Assembly (NCBI GenBank): GCA_903833275.1 | Contig: CAILEP010000020.1 | Coordinates: 124,001-188,000 of the forward strand | Direction: 5' to 3' | Length of the DNA stretch: 64,000 bases | From: an uncultured Bdellovibrionales bacterium | Lineage (GTDB): Bacteria; Bdellovibrionota; Bdellovibrionia; Bdellovibrionales; UBA1609 | The notes under the pieces: generated by a model | The model's database searches: none | What the model was told of the DNA's origin: nothing | Seen by the model: the letters and a program-made list of their open reading frames with translations, nothing else | Position numbers and translations under genes: made by a program | Shown: positions 1 to 9,011 of the stretch, piece by piece | Position numbering within the stretch: position 1 is the first letter of the stretch | How the letters are laid out: each line of letters begins with the position of its first letter

Positions 1-618
1 TACGGTGCGGTCGTACTGCTTTTCGATTTCGTTCAAATTATCGTCATTGTTTTTGAAGCGATAGGGCAACTCGTCATATTTCTGGCCAAGCTTTGCCGTG
101 ATAATGGCTCCGCGGAGCAAATCAAGGCGCGCATTCGCGGCGTCTTTTTTGCCAGCGACCGCGCGCTCGGCCGCGAGCAAGCCTTCGTGGGCTTTTTCAG
201 CTTGGTCTTTGTGCGCTTGAACCCCGTCAAATAGGGCGCGGGCTTGATCACGTTTTTTTTCTGCAGCACTTAATTGGGCGCGAAGAGTCGAGTCGCCACT
301 CCAGAAATTGTGATAATTGCTTGAGCCATCAACCGCAGACTGAAGGCCGGTCACCTCAGCTTGCGCTTTTTGCACGGCAATAGAGTATTCGTTTAGCAAT
401 TTTGTAGCCTGTGCATCGTCTTTTTCATATTGGGTTTTCGCATCATTTGCATTTTTAAAAGCCAAATCAATTTGAGCCTGAGATTCGCTCAGCGAGGCGG
501 GCAAGGCGGGCTGGCTCAGCCCGAGGGCGTTGTACCTTTTATTCATATCGTCGCGATCAGCGTGGGCTGAAAGACCAAATGAGAAAGTGAGAAGCGAAGT
601 TAAGATAAGCGAGTTCAT
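1..618 (-). CDS. Secreted coiled-coil protein, partial (3' end outside window)
   Basis: The reading frame is open from the ATG at 616-618 to the window edge, giving 206 residues with no stop. The start has an AGGA ribosome-binding site a few bases upstream. The N-terminus is a typical Sec signal peptide (about 20 residues, ending S-A-H-A before D-R-D-D). The rest is rich in A, Q, K, E and D, with long stretches predicted by eye to be helical and coiled-coil (for example around residues 55-95 and 125-165). I do not recognise a family. It is likely periplasmic or outer-membrane associated. It is divergently arranged to the small membrane protein at 807. Confidence 0.75.
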   Translation of the reverse strand, partial: MNSLILTSLLTFSFGLSAHADRDDMNKRYNALGLSQPALPASLSESQAQIDLAFKNANDAKTQYEKDDAQATKLLNEYSIAVQKAQAEVTGLQSAVDGSSNYHNFWSGDSTLRAQLSAAEKKRDQARALFDGVQAHKDQAEKAHEGLLAAERAVAGKKDAANARLDLLRGAIITAKLGQKYDELPYRFKNNDDNLNEIEKQYDRTV

Positions 619-806
619 AATATCCTTTCGATAAGTTACGCATCGGCGACAGTGAAACAAAGACTACCCATTTAGGTTACCGAAAGTTAGGCACAGGCCG
701 CAACGGGCGCGCTGATAAAACTTCAAAAATTGCCCTTCTGGCAGGACATTCGTCTGGGTGTCATTTGCCCCCTAAGGGCCAGAGCTTGGGGTGCCGATAA
801 ATAAAT

Positions 807-1028
807 ATGACCTATCAGCAAATTGATTTTATATTTCCGTTTATCGTCTTGGGTTACGGTTCGTTGATGACTTTTGTGCTCAATATTCGCCCGCTGGCGG
901 AGCTGGCCGAGCGACGCCTGCCGCCGCAATTACTACAGCAAATGAACGTACATCGGACTTTTGCGGTCATTTCGCTCGTCATTGGCGCCTTATGGTCGCT
1001 GCAGAATATCTGGTTTAAGAATCTATAG
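807..1028 (+). CDS. Small two-helix membrane protein, unknown function
   Basis: A 73-residue protein starting at ATG 807. Two hydrophobic segments are visible, roughly residues 8-27 and 51-68, joined by a charged, Leu/Arg-rich loop, so an inner-membrane hairpin with a soluble middle is likely. The Shine-Dalgarno sequence is not strong. The gene lies upstream of xseA on the same strand with about 70 bp between. The family is not recognised. Hydrophobic pattern and position support it as real, but it is short. Confidence 0.55.
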   Translation: MTYQQIDFIFPFIVLGYGSLMTFVLNIRPLAELAERRLPPQLLQQMNVHRTFAVISLVIGALWSLQNIWFKNL

Positions 1029-1101
1029 CCTTTCGCGACCAAATGATTGACCGTATGCCTCTGCTCGCCTAGTTTTGCCGGCTGGAGCACAAAAACACCA
1101 A

Positions 1102-2490
1102 ATGAGCGACGATCAATCCCAATTTAGTTTTGACTCGGCCGTTGAGCGCGACGAAGTGGCCGAAGAGATTTTTGACGAGCCGACGGTTTATTCAGTTGGC
1201 GAGTTAAATTCGGTTATTCGCCAAATGCTTGAAGGTGAATTCGGCGAAGTTTGGGTGCGTGGTGAAATTTCGAATTTTAAGCCGCACACTTCGGGCCATT
1301 ATTATTTCAGTCTTAAAGACGACCGCGCCCAAGTAAGCGCCGTGATGTTTCGAGGGTTTAATTCTAAATTAAAATTTAAACCCGAGAACGGCCTCGAAGT
1401 TATTGTGCGCGGCAAAATTACGGTTTATGAACCGCGCGGCAATTATCAAGTCTATTGTGAATTTATGGAGCCCGTCGGCGCCGGGGCTTTGCAAAAAGCA
1501 TTCGAACAATTGAAAGCAAAGCTTCAGGCTGAAGGTTTATTTGAACAGGCTCGCAAGCGACCGTTGCCGCCTTACCCAAGACACATCGGGATTGTGACCT
1601 CGCCAACCGGTGCGGCCATTCAAGATATTTTAAATGTTTTGCGTCGGCGCTATCGATCGGCGCGGGTAACATTGGCGCCCGCTGTTGTTCAGGGTGATTC
1701 GGCCGCAGATTCGATTGTGGCGGCGATTCAATTGATAAATCGCGTGAAAGATATCGATGTGTTGATCGTCGGTCGCGGTGGTGGCTCTATCGAAGACATG
1801 TGGTGCTTTAACGAAGAGCGTGTGGCGCGCGCTATTGTGGCGTCGAGAATCCCGGTTGTGTCGGCGGTTGGGCATGAAATTGATTTCACCATCGCCGACT
1901 TCGTTGCCGATTTGCGAGCGCCGACCCCATCGGCTGCGGCTGAGCTTGTTGCAAAAAGTGCCGGAGAGTTGATTGATAAAATTCAATCGCAGAAGGCGCG
2001 GCTGTGGCAGGCATTCAAAGGGCAAATGACCGAAATGGCGTCGCGCTTTGATGGTTTGCTGAGACGCTTGGTTAGCCCGGAGAAGCGGCTGCAAGATCTT
2101 CAACAGCGCAATGATGAGATTATTGGCCGCCTTGAAGCTGCGGTTTTTCGATATTTGGCCGCGCGTGATCAGTATGTTGAGTTGGTGACCCAGAAGCTGG
2201 GGACTCCGCGAGAAGTTATTTCGCGACTTGCGAAGCGAGCTGAAATGGCCGCGATGAAAATGAAAAATGCTTGGCAGCGCGGTTTAGAGTTTAAGCGTTC
2301 GCGATTGCAGCACACGATGGGCCGCCTTGATGCCATGAGCCCGTTGCGTGTTGTTGAGCGCGGTTATTCAATCGTTGAGGTGGCGGACACCTCGAAAATT
2401 ATTAAGTCAGCAGAAGATTTAAAGATCGGTGAATTGTTGAAAATTCGATTTGCTAAGGGCGAGGCCCAGGCACGAGTCGAAAAATTATAA
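1102..2490 (+). CDS. xseA: Exodeoxyribonuclease VII large subunit
   Basis: XseA is the large subunit of exonuclease VII, which with XseB degrades single-stranded DNA to short oligonucleotides in repair. The 462-residue protein has the N-terminal OB-fold (from Y-S-V-G-E-L-N-S, with the conserved G-E-I-S-N-F and H-Y-Y-F-S-L-K-D segments), then the catalytic domain with I-G-I-V-T-S-P-T-G-A-A-I-Q-D, the G-R-G-G-G-S-I-E-D loop and S-A-V-G-H-E-I-D, and a long C-terminal coiled coil. The frame can be extended to a TTG at 1075, but ATG 1102 has a GGAG sequence upstream and matches the family N-terminus better. It is first in an operon with xseB (13 bp gap) and ispA. Confidence 0.95.
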   Translation: MSDDQSQFSFDSAVERDEVAEEIFDEPTVYSVGELNSVIRQMLEGEFGEVWVRGEISNFKPHTSGHYYFSLKDDRAQVSAVMFRGFNSKLKFKPENGLEVIVRGKITVYEPRGNYQVYCEFMEPVGAGALQKAFEQLKAKLQAEGLFEQARKRPLPPYPRHIGIVTSPTGAAIQDILNVLRRRYRSARVTLAPAVVQGDSAADSIVAAIQLINRVKDIDVLIVGRGGGSIEDMWCFNEERVARAIVASRIPVVSAVGHEIDFTIADFVADLRAPTPSAAAELVAKSAGELIDKIQSQKARLWQAFKGQMTEMASRFDGLLRRLVSPEKRLQDLQQRNDEIIGRLEAAVFRYLAARDQYVELVTQKLGTPREVISRLAKRAEMAAMKMKNAWQRGLEFKRSRLQHTMGRLDAMSPLRVVERGYSIVEVADTSKIIKSAEDLKIGELLKIRFAKGEAQARVEKL

Positions 2491-2503
2491 GGAGACCACT
2501 CAG

Positions 2504-2716
2504 ATGGACTTTGAAAAAAAATTGGCTCGGCTCGAAGAAATTGTGACAAAGATGGAGGGCGGCAGCCTTTCTCTTGAAGACTCTTTGAAGCTTTTTGAAG
2601 AGGGCGTTAAGCACTCTCGCGAATTGCAAAAAACTTTGGCGGATGCCGAAGAAAAAGTAAAAGTATTATTGAAGGTTGACGCCGACGGGACAGCCGTGAC
2701 GAAAGATTTCGAGTGA
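2504..2716 (+). CDS. xseB: Exodeoxyribonuclease VII small subunit
   Basis: A 70-residue protein starting at ATG 2504 with an AAGGAG ribosome-binding site at 2489-2494. It shows the XseB signature F-E-K-K-L-A-R-L-E-E-I-V followed by L-S-L-E-D-S-L-K-L-F-E-E-G, a helical hairpin that binds the XseA coiled coil. The length is normal for the family. Its TGA stop overlaps the GTG start of ispA, so the two genes are translationally coupled. Confidence 0.95.
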   Translation: MDFEKKLARLEEIVTKMEGGSLSLEDSLKLFEEGVKHSRELQKTLADAEEKVKVLLKVDADGTAVTKDFE

Positions 2717-3648
2717 TTGTGAGCACCTCAACACGAACTGATTCGACGGGCGTTACCGTTTTAGAAGCATTCGAAGACTTTATGCGATTGCATCTAAGCG
2801 CGCGCGAAGCAGGCGGCGGCACAGCCGGTGCAGCGTCGCGGTCGTTGTTCGAGTCTGTGCGTTACTCCTTATTTTCTGGCGGTAAACGTTTTCGCCCGCA
2901 AGTCGCGTTTGCGGTGGCCCAAATGTTGGGCCTCGCTGAAGCGCGCGTATATCCGCTGGCGGCGGCGATTGAGTTTATACACACATACTCGTTGATACAT
3001 GACGATTTGCCTTGCATGGACGACGACGATGTTCGGCGCGGTAAACCAACCAATCATCGTGTGTACGGCGAGGCCACAGCTCTTCTTGCTGGTGACGCGC
3101 TTTTAACTGAAGCGTTTGAATTGCTGGCTTCGGGTTACGTTGGTGCCCCTGAAATCGGCCTTGAACTTGTGCGCCTTCTTTCAGAGGCGGCCGGGTTAAT
3201 CGGGATGGTCGCCGGTCAAGCTCGCGATATGGCAATGCAAGACATCTCTAAATCTCTGGCGGCATCGACGGCGACGGCAGCGACGGCGACTATGGGTGGC
3301 CCATCGGCCCCCGATCTTCTTAAAATGTTGTCACTTAAAACCGGCGCGTTGATTCGTATTTCAGTTGAAGGGGTTGCTGTTGTGGCACGTGCCCCAACCC
3401 ACGAGCGCAAAAATTTGCGAGAGCTCGGTGCGCTTATCGGTCTCGCCTTTCAACTTGCGGATGACTTGCTTGATTACGACCCCGCAGCTGTTGAGCCATC
3501 AGGCTTACCCGCGATCGTTGGTGTCGAGGCTACAAGAGAGAAGCTTGCTGAGACCAGCGAGGCCGCGGCGGCATTGTTGCGGCCCTTCGGGGCGCGAGCA
3601 GAACCCTTGCGCAAATTGATTAGTTTAAATTTAGACCGAAAGATTTAG
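2713..3648 (+). CDS. ispA: Geranyl/farnesyl diphosphate synthase (polyprenyl synthetase)
   Basis: An E-type prenyl diphosphate synthase that condenses IPP with DMAPP/GPP in the cytoplasm, feeding undecaprenyl phosphate and quinone synthesis and possibly heme O farnesylation. The first Asp-rich motif is in L-I-H-D-D-L-P-C-M-D-D-D-D with R-R-G-K-P-T after it, and the second is L-A-F-Q-L-A-D-D-L-L-D-Y-D. At 311 residues it is the usual IspA length. The start is probably GTG 2713, overlapping the xseB stop by 4 nt (GTG 2719 is an alternative). There is no dxs immediately downstream, although xseA-xseB-ispA-dxs is common elsewhere. An Ala/Thr-rich insertion lies near residues 183-196. The stop codon sits inside a 14-bp tandem repeat. 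Confidence 0.93.
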   Translation: MIVSTSTRTDSTGVTVLEAFEDFMRLHLSAREAGGGTAGAASRSLFESVRYSLFSGGKRFRPQVAFAVAQMLGLAEARVYPLAAAIEFIHTYSLIHDDLPCMDDDDVRRGKPTNHRVYGEATALLAGDALLTEAFELLASGYVGAPEIGLELVRLLSEAAGLIGMVAGQARDMAMQDISKSLAASTATAATATMGGPSAPDLLKMLSLKTGALIRISVEGVAVVARAPTHERKNLRELGALIGLAFQLADDLLDYDPAAVEPSGLPAIVGVEATREKLAETSEAAAALLRPFGARAEPLRKLISLNLDRKI

Positions 3649-3658
3649 ACCGAAAGAT
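3631..3658. repeat. 14-bp perfect tandem duplication across the ispA stop
   Basis: The sequence TTAGACCGAAAGAT occurs at 3631-3644 and again directly at 3645-3658. The ispA stop (TAG 3646-3648) lies in the second copy. The unit is not a multiple of three, so a duplication or deletion here would change the last residues and the stop. This looks like a recent slippage event or a simple tandem duplication. Confidence 0.8.
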
Positions 3659-3697
3659 TAAGCTCCAAAAACCCAAATAGCTAAGTCTTAAGTTCGC

Positions 3698-3722
3698 CCC
3701 CGCCCGCTGTTAGCGAGTGGGG
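3698..3722. terminator. GC-rich hairpin between convergent genes
   Basis: An 11-bp stem with one mismatch and one G-T pair, loop GTT at 3709-3711, lies between the convergent ends of ispA and the large secreted-protein gene. There is no clear T-run on either side, so it may only be a weak or Rho-assisted terminator. Confidence 0.35.
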
Positions 3723-3731
3723 ACGTCAAGC

Positions 3732-6362
3732 TTACTTCGTCTGTTTGTTGCCGTTGCTGGTGCCCGAGGCGCTTCCGCTCGGTGTACAGGCAGAAGGGTC
3801 TTCGTAAGTATAAGAAATATATTTTGTTTCATCCGGGCTCAGGGGGTAGACAAATTGGCAGCGAGCTCGTTTGTCTGGCCCGCTGTCGGGGCATTGGCGT
3901 TGAAATTCGGCGCAAATGCCAGATTTATCGCCGGGGCGACAACCTTTCGCTTGTGGAGAGTTGGGGAAGGTCGTCAGAGTCGGGATATCGGTTTCGCCGT
4001 TATTGTAGAACGTTCGAATCTGATTGTAGAGATTTTTGCCATCAGCTTGGTCGCGCGGGTTAACAAAAACGGCGGCGCGGCCCACGGTCTGTTGGCCATT
4101 TCTGGGGTCGTTGAAGGTGCGCTCTTCGTATTGTTTTGAAATGCTGCACGAGCCGGTCTCCCAAAGAACGGCGGGCACGCCTTGTTTTAATTGGTCGATC
4201 ATCCGATTGTACGCATTCGGATTGTAACCCGTGCCCATGGTGGTGCTGCGAAAACAATAGTTGGTGCCCGGGGCGTAGAGTTCGTTGGCATTTTTATTTG
4301 ATTCTTTGAAGCACGCGAGCAGAGGGTTGCCCGCGTTGCCCGATTTGCCGTTGGGTGATTTGGTTAATTCAACGCCCAGTGTAGGCAAGGTTTTTTCAAA
4401 ACGCGCGCGGGTGGCCGCAATCCAATTTGGGTCGCACTTTTGCATCGCGCTCTTTTCGTCGACCGCTTTCACTCGACCAGTCCAAAAAGTTTTCGAAACA
4501 CGGCTTGGGTCACAGAATAATTTGGTCGCGTGATCGTAAGAAATACCATAAACGCGGGCGAAATCTTTGTTCATGTCGGGCTCAGATTTTTTGCCCTTGT
4601 TGACCCGTTTTTCTTCGCGACGTGCGATGCGCCCACAATTATTTTTTTCGTATTTTTCAAAATAATTGGCTTTGGCTTCATCGCTACGATTTGACCAGAA
4701 GCCTTGATCAGACCAGGTGCGCGTCAAAAACGTATCGCACTGGCTCAGCTGTTCGACGGTAATCGGGTCGCCGCCCGGGTCATTGGCCATATCTTCGCGC
4801 ATCGAAGCGTCCATGTTTCGGCCGGCAGGGTCCCAATCGTAAGTGTCGCCGCTGCAATGGCCAAAGGCCATAATGTAGCAGCCCATAACATCAGCGTGCA
4901 CAGCCGAGTTGTTGGCAACGCCATCGCCGCAAGCAAGTGTCATAGTGCTCAAGAGGCCAAACCATTTCGTTGAAGCTGAATAATACTTGTGATTGTCGTA
5001 AGCGGCCGCATCGCCTTGATGGTTGTCGGCGGCGCGTGACATTGCACGTTCGGCCATGCAAACCATGCAGCGCGCAGCCGGGTGCTCAAGATGGTTTTCA
5101 ATTCTACCCACATTGCTCGAGCAGCCGGTTGTTGTTACTTCAGTGTTATCAACGCGAAGGGGTGGGGTCGGTTGCGGTGGTGCACCGTTTGGCGGAGTCT
5201 GCACCGGCCCCGACTGTACGGCAGCACCAATAGCTGCGGAGGCAGCGGCGATTCGAACTTTTGCACTTCGACACTCGTCAATTTCAAGAACATTTTCAAT
5301 CGTTGGGGCGACGCCTGAATCGAGCGCCTTGAGCGCATCGATACGTTGCTTCTCGAGCTCCCACGCTTTGCGGCCCATTTGTTCGGCGCGCTGGGCCCAT
5401 TTCGGGTCACGAAGATTTTTAATTTCAGCAGCCGAAAGGGTGTGCTCGCAATGGCTAACATAACTTGAAGAAATCTGCGTCAGAGCAGTTTGCGCCCAAT
5501 TAAATTCGTTGCTGAATTTAGTTGGGTCAATCGAAGCGTATTGGTCTTCAAGGCCCGCGGTGGGCAAGGGGGCCCCCGCCTGTTTGTAAATCGCAAGAAG
5601 CATTGTGCGTTCAGCAAACGAGGCGTCGATATAGGCCGTGTCGGTCAGATCTTTAAGAATAGCCTTGGCTTCATCGCTCTGGAGGTCGGCCGGGGTCAAT
5701 TGTGATTGCCGACCTGAAGCACTAAAAAACTTCGAAGCCCGAGCAATGGCCTGGTTTGACTTATCGATATTCGGTTTGTTGCTCGCCATTTCTTGGCGCA
5801 GGGTTTCGCATTCGACAGTTGAGTGATAGGCAAGAGAAGCCGGTATGCACGAGCGCGGGTCACTGGCCGGTATGCCCGAAAATTTATCGCAGCGAACGCC
5901 GGGGCCGTTTGAGCCTGTGCATTTTTCTTTTACTTGGCAAAGAAAGGGCTGGCGCTTACCTGACTCAGTGTTGGGGTAGGTGCTGATGGCGTAAGCCGAA
6001 ATGCACTTATCGGTGGCTTCGCGACCACGGCCGCCGTCAGAGTTGTCGTCGTTGGCAGCATAGGCCTCTTCGCCTAAAATTGTGGCAAAGAGCTCTTCAA
6101 ACTGCTGTCGCGATTTGAGCGAGCCCGCATCCGCATAAAGTGAGCCGCGAAAAGAGAACTGCATTTTTTCGGTGTCGACAATTAAACGTCGAAGCGCACG
6201 AACGTATTTTGTACGCTGAACGAGCTCGAGTTTTGCGACTTCATTGTGCGGAATAAAATGGATTTGGTAGGGGCTCGCTAGAACCGTCTGGGCGGCGTTC
6301 AAAAACCCAGCAGGGGCAAGAGTTAGAAGGATAAAGAGAAGTGAACCGATAAGTCGAAACAT
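3732..6362 (-). CDS. Large secreted Cys-rich protein, unknown function
   Basis: An 876-residue protein with a clear Sec signal peptide (residues 1 to about 23, L-L-F-I-L-L-T-L-A-P-A-G-F-L-N-A). The mature part holds many cysteines, spaced in pairs across the length, suggesting several disulfides in the periplasm or outside the cell. There is a Pro-rich linker near residues 390-410 (Q-T-P-P-N-G-A-P-P-Q-P-T-P-P) that may separate two domains. The tail is Ser/Gly/Asn-rich. I do not recognise a family and see no convincing catalytic motif. It is alone on this strand, convergent with ispA and divergent from the patatin-like gene. Confidence 0.85.
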   Translation of the reverse strand: MFRLIGSLLFILLTLAPAGFLNAAQTVLASPYQIHFIPHNEVAKLELVQRTKYVRALRRLIVDTEKMQFSFRGSLYADAGSLKSRQQFEELFATILGEEAYAANDDNSDGGRGREATDKCISAYAISTYPNTESGKRQPFLCQVKEKCTGSNGPGVRCDKFSGIPASDPRSCIPASLAYHSTVECETLRQEMASNKPNIDKSNQAIARASKFFSASGRQSQLTPADLQSDEAKAILKDLTDTAYIDASFAERTMLLAIYKQAGAPLPTAGLEDQYASIDPTKFSNEFNWAQTALTQISSSYVSHCEHTLSAAEIKNLRDPKWAQRAEQMGRKAWELEKQRIDALKALDSGVAPTIENVLEIDECRSAKVRIAAASAAIGAAVQSGPVQTPPNGAPPQPTPPLRVDNTEVTTTGCSSNVGRIENHLEHPAARCMVCMAERAMSRAADNHQGDAAAYDNHKYYSASTKWFGLLSTMTLACGDGVANNSAVHADVMGCYIMAFGHCSGDTYDWDPAGRNMDASMREDMANDPGGDPITVEQLSQCDTFLTRTWSDQGFWSNRSDEAKANYFEKYEKNNCGRIARREEKRVNKGKKSEPDMNKDFARVYGISYDHATKLFCDPSRVSKTFWTGRVKAVDEKSAMQKCDPNWIAATRARFEKTLPTLGVELTKSPNGKSGNAGNPLLACFKESNKNANELYAPGTNYCFRSTTMGTGYNPNAYNRMIDQLKQGVPAVLWETGSCSISKQYEERTFNDPRNGQQTVGRAAVFVNPRDQADGKNLYNQIRTFYNNGETDIPTLTTFPNSPQAKGCRPGDKSGICAEFQRQCPDSGPDKRARCQFVYPLSPDETKYISYTYEDPSACTPSGSASGTSNGNKQTK

Positions 6363-6572
6363 GGGTGTGCTCCAGCCGAAAAATGATTAATTGGGGCTCA
6401 CTAATATTGTATAAATTGGCGACAGAAAAAGCGACTTGATCGATACTTTGTGGCTGAGTTGTCGACCAAGGTCTGATCAGATATTCATCAACTCACCCCG
6501 TTGTAGAACGTGCTGCTTGCGGCGAGGTGGGCGTCAGGGCAATATGGTGAGTCTATAAGGAGCCCCCCGACT

Positions 6573-7592
6573 ATGCCCCGAATACTAAAAGCCCGAATGT
6601 TGACGTTGCCCACATTAATCGCAGCTTTAGTCACAGCTTTAATAGCAATGTCATCAGCGGCAATTTTCTTGGCGGGTTGCTCAGAGATAGCTGTGCGCTC
6701 GAACCATAATTCAGACAGCCCATTTGAGGGTGGCGGCAACCAAAATAACCAAGGCGGGGCTCGGCCTCCGATAGTGATACCCTCAACTGGCAGCGGCGGG
6801 GCCACTGTGGCAACCGCGCCGGCGGCGGCGAATAAAAAGGTGGCGGTGATTTTGGGCCCCGGTGGTTTTAAGGCCTTCGCACATGCAGGCGTCATTAAAG
6901 AATTGCGAAAAGCCAATATCCCGATCGACACCATCGTTGGCGTTGAATGGGGCGCTCTGGTGGCGGGGCTCTATGCTCAGCACGCCCAAATTCATGAAGC
7001 CGAATGGAAGCTCTATAAGCTCGAAAAATTAGATTTAACCTCAACCGTATTTTTTTCGCGAAAGCATGAAGTGAAATCGCTCAAGGCTCTACAGGGTTTT
7101 CTGGCTGAAAACTTAGGTACGCGCGACGCCGCCCAGTCGACGACCCCGTTCTATTGCCCGAGCATTCAAGTCTCTAAGGGTGTGCCGGTTTTGCAAAAAT
7201 CGGGCCCCATTAACCGCGTGGTTGAGAACTGTTTGGCGTCGCCGCCGCTGTTTACTCCGCAATACGAATATGTCGCTGACATGTTTAATCTCGACGAAAT
7301 TATACGTGGGCTAAAAAATAGCGGGTTTGGCATCGTTATTCTGGTCAATGTGCTGGGCGAGGGTAACCTTTTTGACAAAATTGATTATAATGAGGATTAT
7401 GCGACAGCCCTACTCTGGGATGAAGCTCGTCGAGCGATTTGGCAGGCGAAATCGCAGGCCACTGACAATATCGACGTGACGACCCAGGGTATTGCAATGA
7501 ATGATTTTGAATCGCGAAAAATTTTAGTGACGGCGGGTGAGGCGGCTGGCGAAAAAGCGGCGCATCTTCTGTTAGGCAAATACGGCTTTTAA
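6573..7592 (+). CDS. Patatin-like lipoprotein with degenerate active site
   Basis: A 339-residue protein starting at ATG 6573 with an ATAAGGAG ribosome-binding site; the frame stays open further upstream but lacks such a site there. It has a long lipoprotein signal ending F-L-A-G-C (Cys36), then a Gly/Asn/Pro-rich linker to about residue 87. The rest follows the patatin/RssA fold: K-V-A-V-I-L-G-P-G-G-F-K-A-F-A-H-A-G-V-I (oxyanion loop) and then G-V-E-W-G at 123-127, where active patatins have G-x-S-x-G. The catalytic serine is thus glutamate. The second catalytic motif, D-G-G/A in active enzymes, aligns with V-A-D-M (234-237). Phospholipase activity is therefore unlikely. It may be a binding or scaffold lipoprotein in the periplasm. 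The pepP-like gene follows after 12 bp. Confidence 0.85.
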   Translation: MPRILKARMLTLPTLIAALVTALIAMSSAAIFLAGCSEIAVRSNHNSDSPFEGGGNQNNQGGARPPIVIPSTGSGGATVATAPAAANKKVAVILGPGGFKAFAHAGVIKELRKANIPIDTIVGVEWGALVAGLYAQHAQIHEAEWKLYKLEKLDLTSTVFFSRKHEVKSLKALQGFLAENLGTRDAAQSTTPFYCPSIQVSKGVPVLQKSGPINRVVENCLASPPLFTPQYEYVADMFNLDEIIRGLKNSGFGIVILVNVLGEGNLFDKIDYNEDYATALLWDEARRAIWQAKSQATDNIDVTTQGIAMNDFESRKILVTAGEAAGEKAAHLLLGKYGF

Positions 7593-7604
7593 AGAGGTAT
7601 TAAA

Positions 7605-8921
7605 ATGCGAACACCCCAATACGATATTTCAATATTTACTGGCCGACGAAAAGAACTTGGGCAGAAAATAAAAGGGTCAGTTTATATCATCGCGGCCAAC
7701 CCTGAGTACTATCGCAATAACGATGTTCATCATCCGTATCGTCAAGATTCAAACATGTTTTACTTCACGGGTTTTGAAGAGCCGAATTCGATTCTTGTTT
7801 TTCGACCAGGGCGAACCCCTGAAGCTATAATGTTCGTGCAAGAAAAAGACGTGAGCCAAGAAACTTGGACGGGCTTTCGCTATGGCCCAGAGGGTGTGAA
7901 GAAAAATTATGCGGTTGATGAGGCTTTTAAAATAAGTCAGTTCGAACAAGAGTTGCCGAAGCTTTTGAAAGATGTAGATCAAGTTTATTACACCATGTTT
8001 ATCAATCGCGAACTCGATGCGAAGGTGATGAAAATCGTCGAGCAATCGGCTTGGGCGCGCTCGAGAACAAATAAGGGCAACATTTCAATTGTCGACCCGC
8101 GCGTGGTCACGGGCGAGCTGCGCATTCGAAAAAGTAAATACGAAGCCGACATGCAAAGACGTGCGTGCGAAATTTCAGCTGAGGCGCACATTGAAGTCAT
8201 GAAGGCGACAAAGCCGGGCATCAATGAGCGAGCGCTTCACGGCGTTTTTCTGCGCGCGATTATGGAGCGTGGCTGCGCGCGCGAAGGCTATGGCACAATT
8301 GTCGCAACAGGCAATGGCGCAACGACGCTACATTATGTTTTCAATGACCAAACTTGTCGCGCCGGCGAGATGCTTTTGGTCGATGCAGGTGGCGAATTTA
8401 ATTATTTTGGTGGTGATATAACGCGCACTTATCCGGTGAGCGGAAAGTTTAACCCAACTCAAAAACGCGTTTATCAAAAAATTCTCGATTTGCAGAAGAA
8501 ATTAGTGGCCGCAGTTCGACCGGGGCAAACCCGCGATCTATTGCAAAAAGAGGCAGTGTCGGGTCTCACAGATATTATGATTGATGAGAAGCTATTGATG
8601 GGGCGAAAAGAAGAGCTTATCGAAAAACGCGAGTTTGCTAAATTCTATCCGCACGGGGTTGGGCATTGGCTCGGCATGGATGTGCATGATGCCGGCCTCA
8701 CCGATATCAACGGCGAACCGCGCTTGCTCGAGCCGGGGTTTGTTTTGACCATTGAGCCAGGGCTTTATGTTCCGCACGATGCGCCGGGCGTACCCGATGA
8801 CCTGCGCGGCCTAGGAATTCGAATCGAAGATGACATTCTTGTCACCGAAACCGGTTACGAGAATCTCACCGTTAAATGCCCAAAAGAAATTTCTGAATTA
8901 GAATCGCTGATCGGGCAATAA
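7605..8921 (+). CDS. pepP: Xaa-Pro aminopeptidase (aminopeptidase P, M24B)
   Basis: A cytoplasmic dimetal aminopeptidase that removes N-terminal residues before proline. At 438 residues it has the usual two-domain length. The N-terminal AMP_N domain starts near R-R-K-E-L-G and includes Y-R-Q-D-S-N-M-F-Y-F-T-G-F. The C-terminal pita-bread domain has the metal ligands: D-A-G-G-E-F...G-G-D-I-T-R-T-Y-P, H-G-V-G-H-W-L-G-M-D-V-H-D, T-I-E-P-G-L-Y and G-I-R-I-E-D-D. The start has an AGAGG site. It sits 12 bp downstream of the patatin-like gene, so the two are probably co-transcribed. Confidence 0.93.
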   Translation: MRTPQYDISIFTGRRKELGQKIKGSVYIIAANPEYYRNNDVHHPYRQDSNMFYFTGFEEPNSILVFRPGRTPEAIMFVQEKDVSQETWTGFRYGPEGVKKNYAVDEAFKISQFEQELPKLLKDVDQVYYTMFINRELDAKVMKIVEQSAWARSRTNKGNISIVDPRVVTGELRIRKSKYEADMQRRACEISAEAHIEVMKATKPGINERALHGVFLRAIMERGCAREGYGTIVATGNGATTLHYVFNDQTCRAGEMLLVDAGGEFNYFGGDITRTYPVSGKFNPTQKRVYQKILDLQKKLVAAVRPGQTRDLLQKEAVSGLTDIMIDEKLLMGRKEELIEKREFAKFYPHGVGHWLGMDVHDAGLTDINGEPRLLEPGFVLTIEPGLYVPHDAPGVPDDLRGLGIRIEDDILVTETGYENLTVKCPKEISELESLIGQ

Positions 8922-9011
8922 TACCCGGCCGTCGGCGGGCCCCACGCGCCGTTGGCGCTGTCCCGCTCGACTTGGTTGGCGCCGCATCAATTTGCGGTGC
9001 CGGCGGCAAGA

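Noticed and set aside
1630-2103. Long open frame on the minus strand inside xseA
   Set aside because: It lies entirely in a well-supported gene, lacks a ribosome-binding site and has no family-like sequence.
8978-9001. Hairpin with GGCGCCGC and GCGGTGCC after pepP
   Set aside because: One G-T pair, 8-nt loop and no T-run; a terminator or REP element cannot be claimed.
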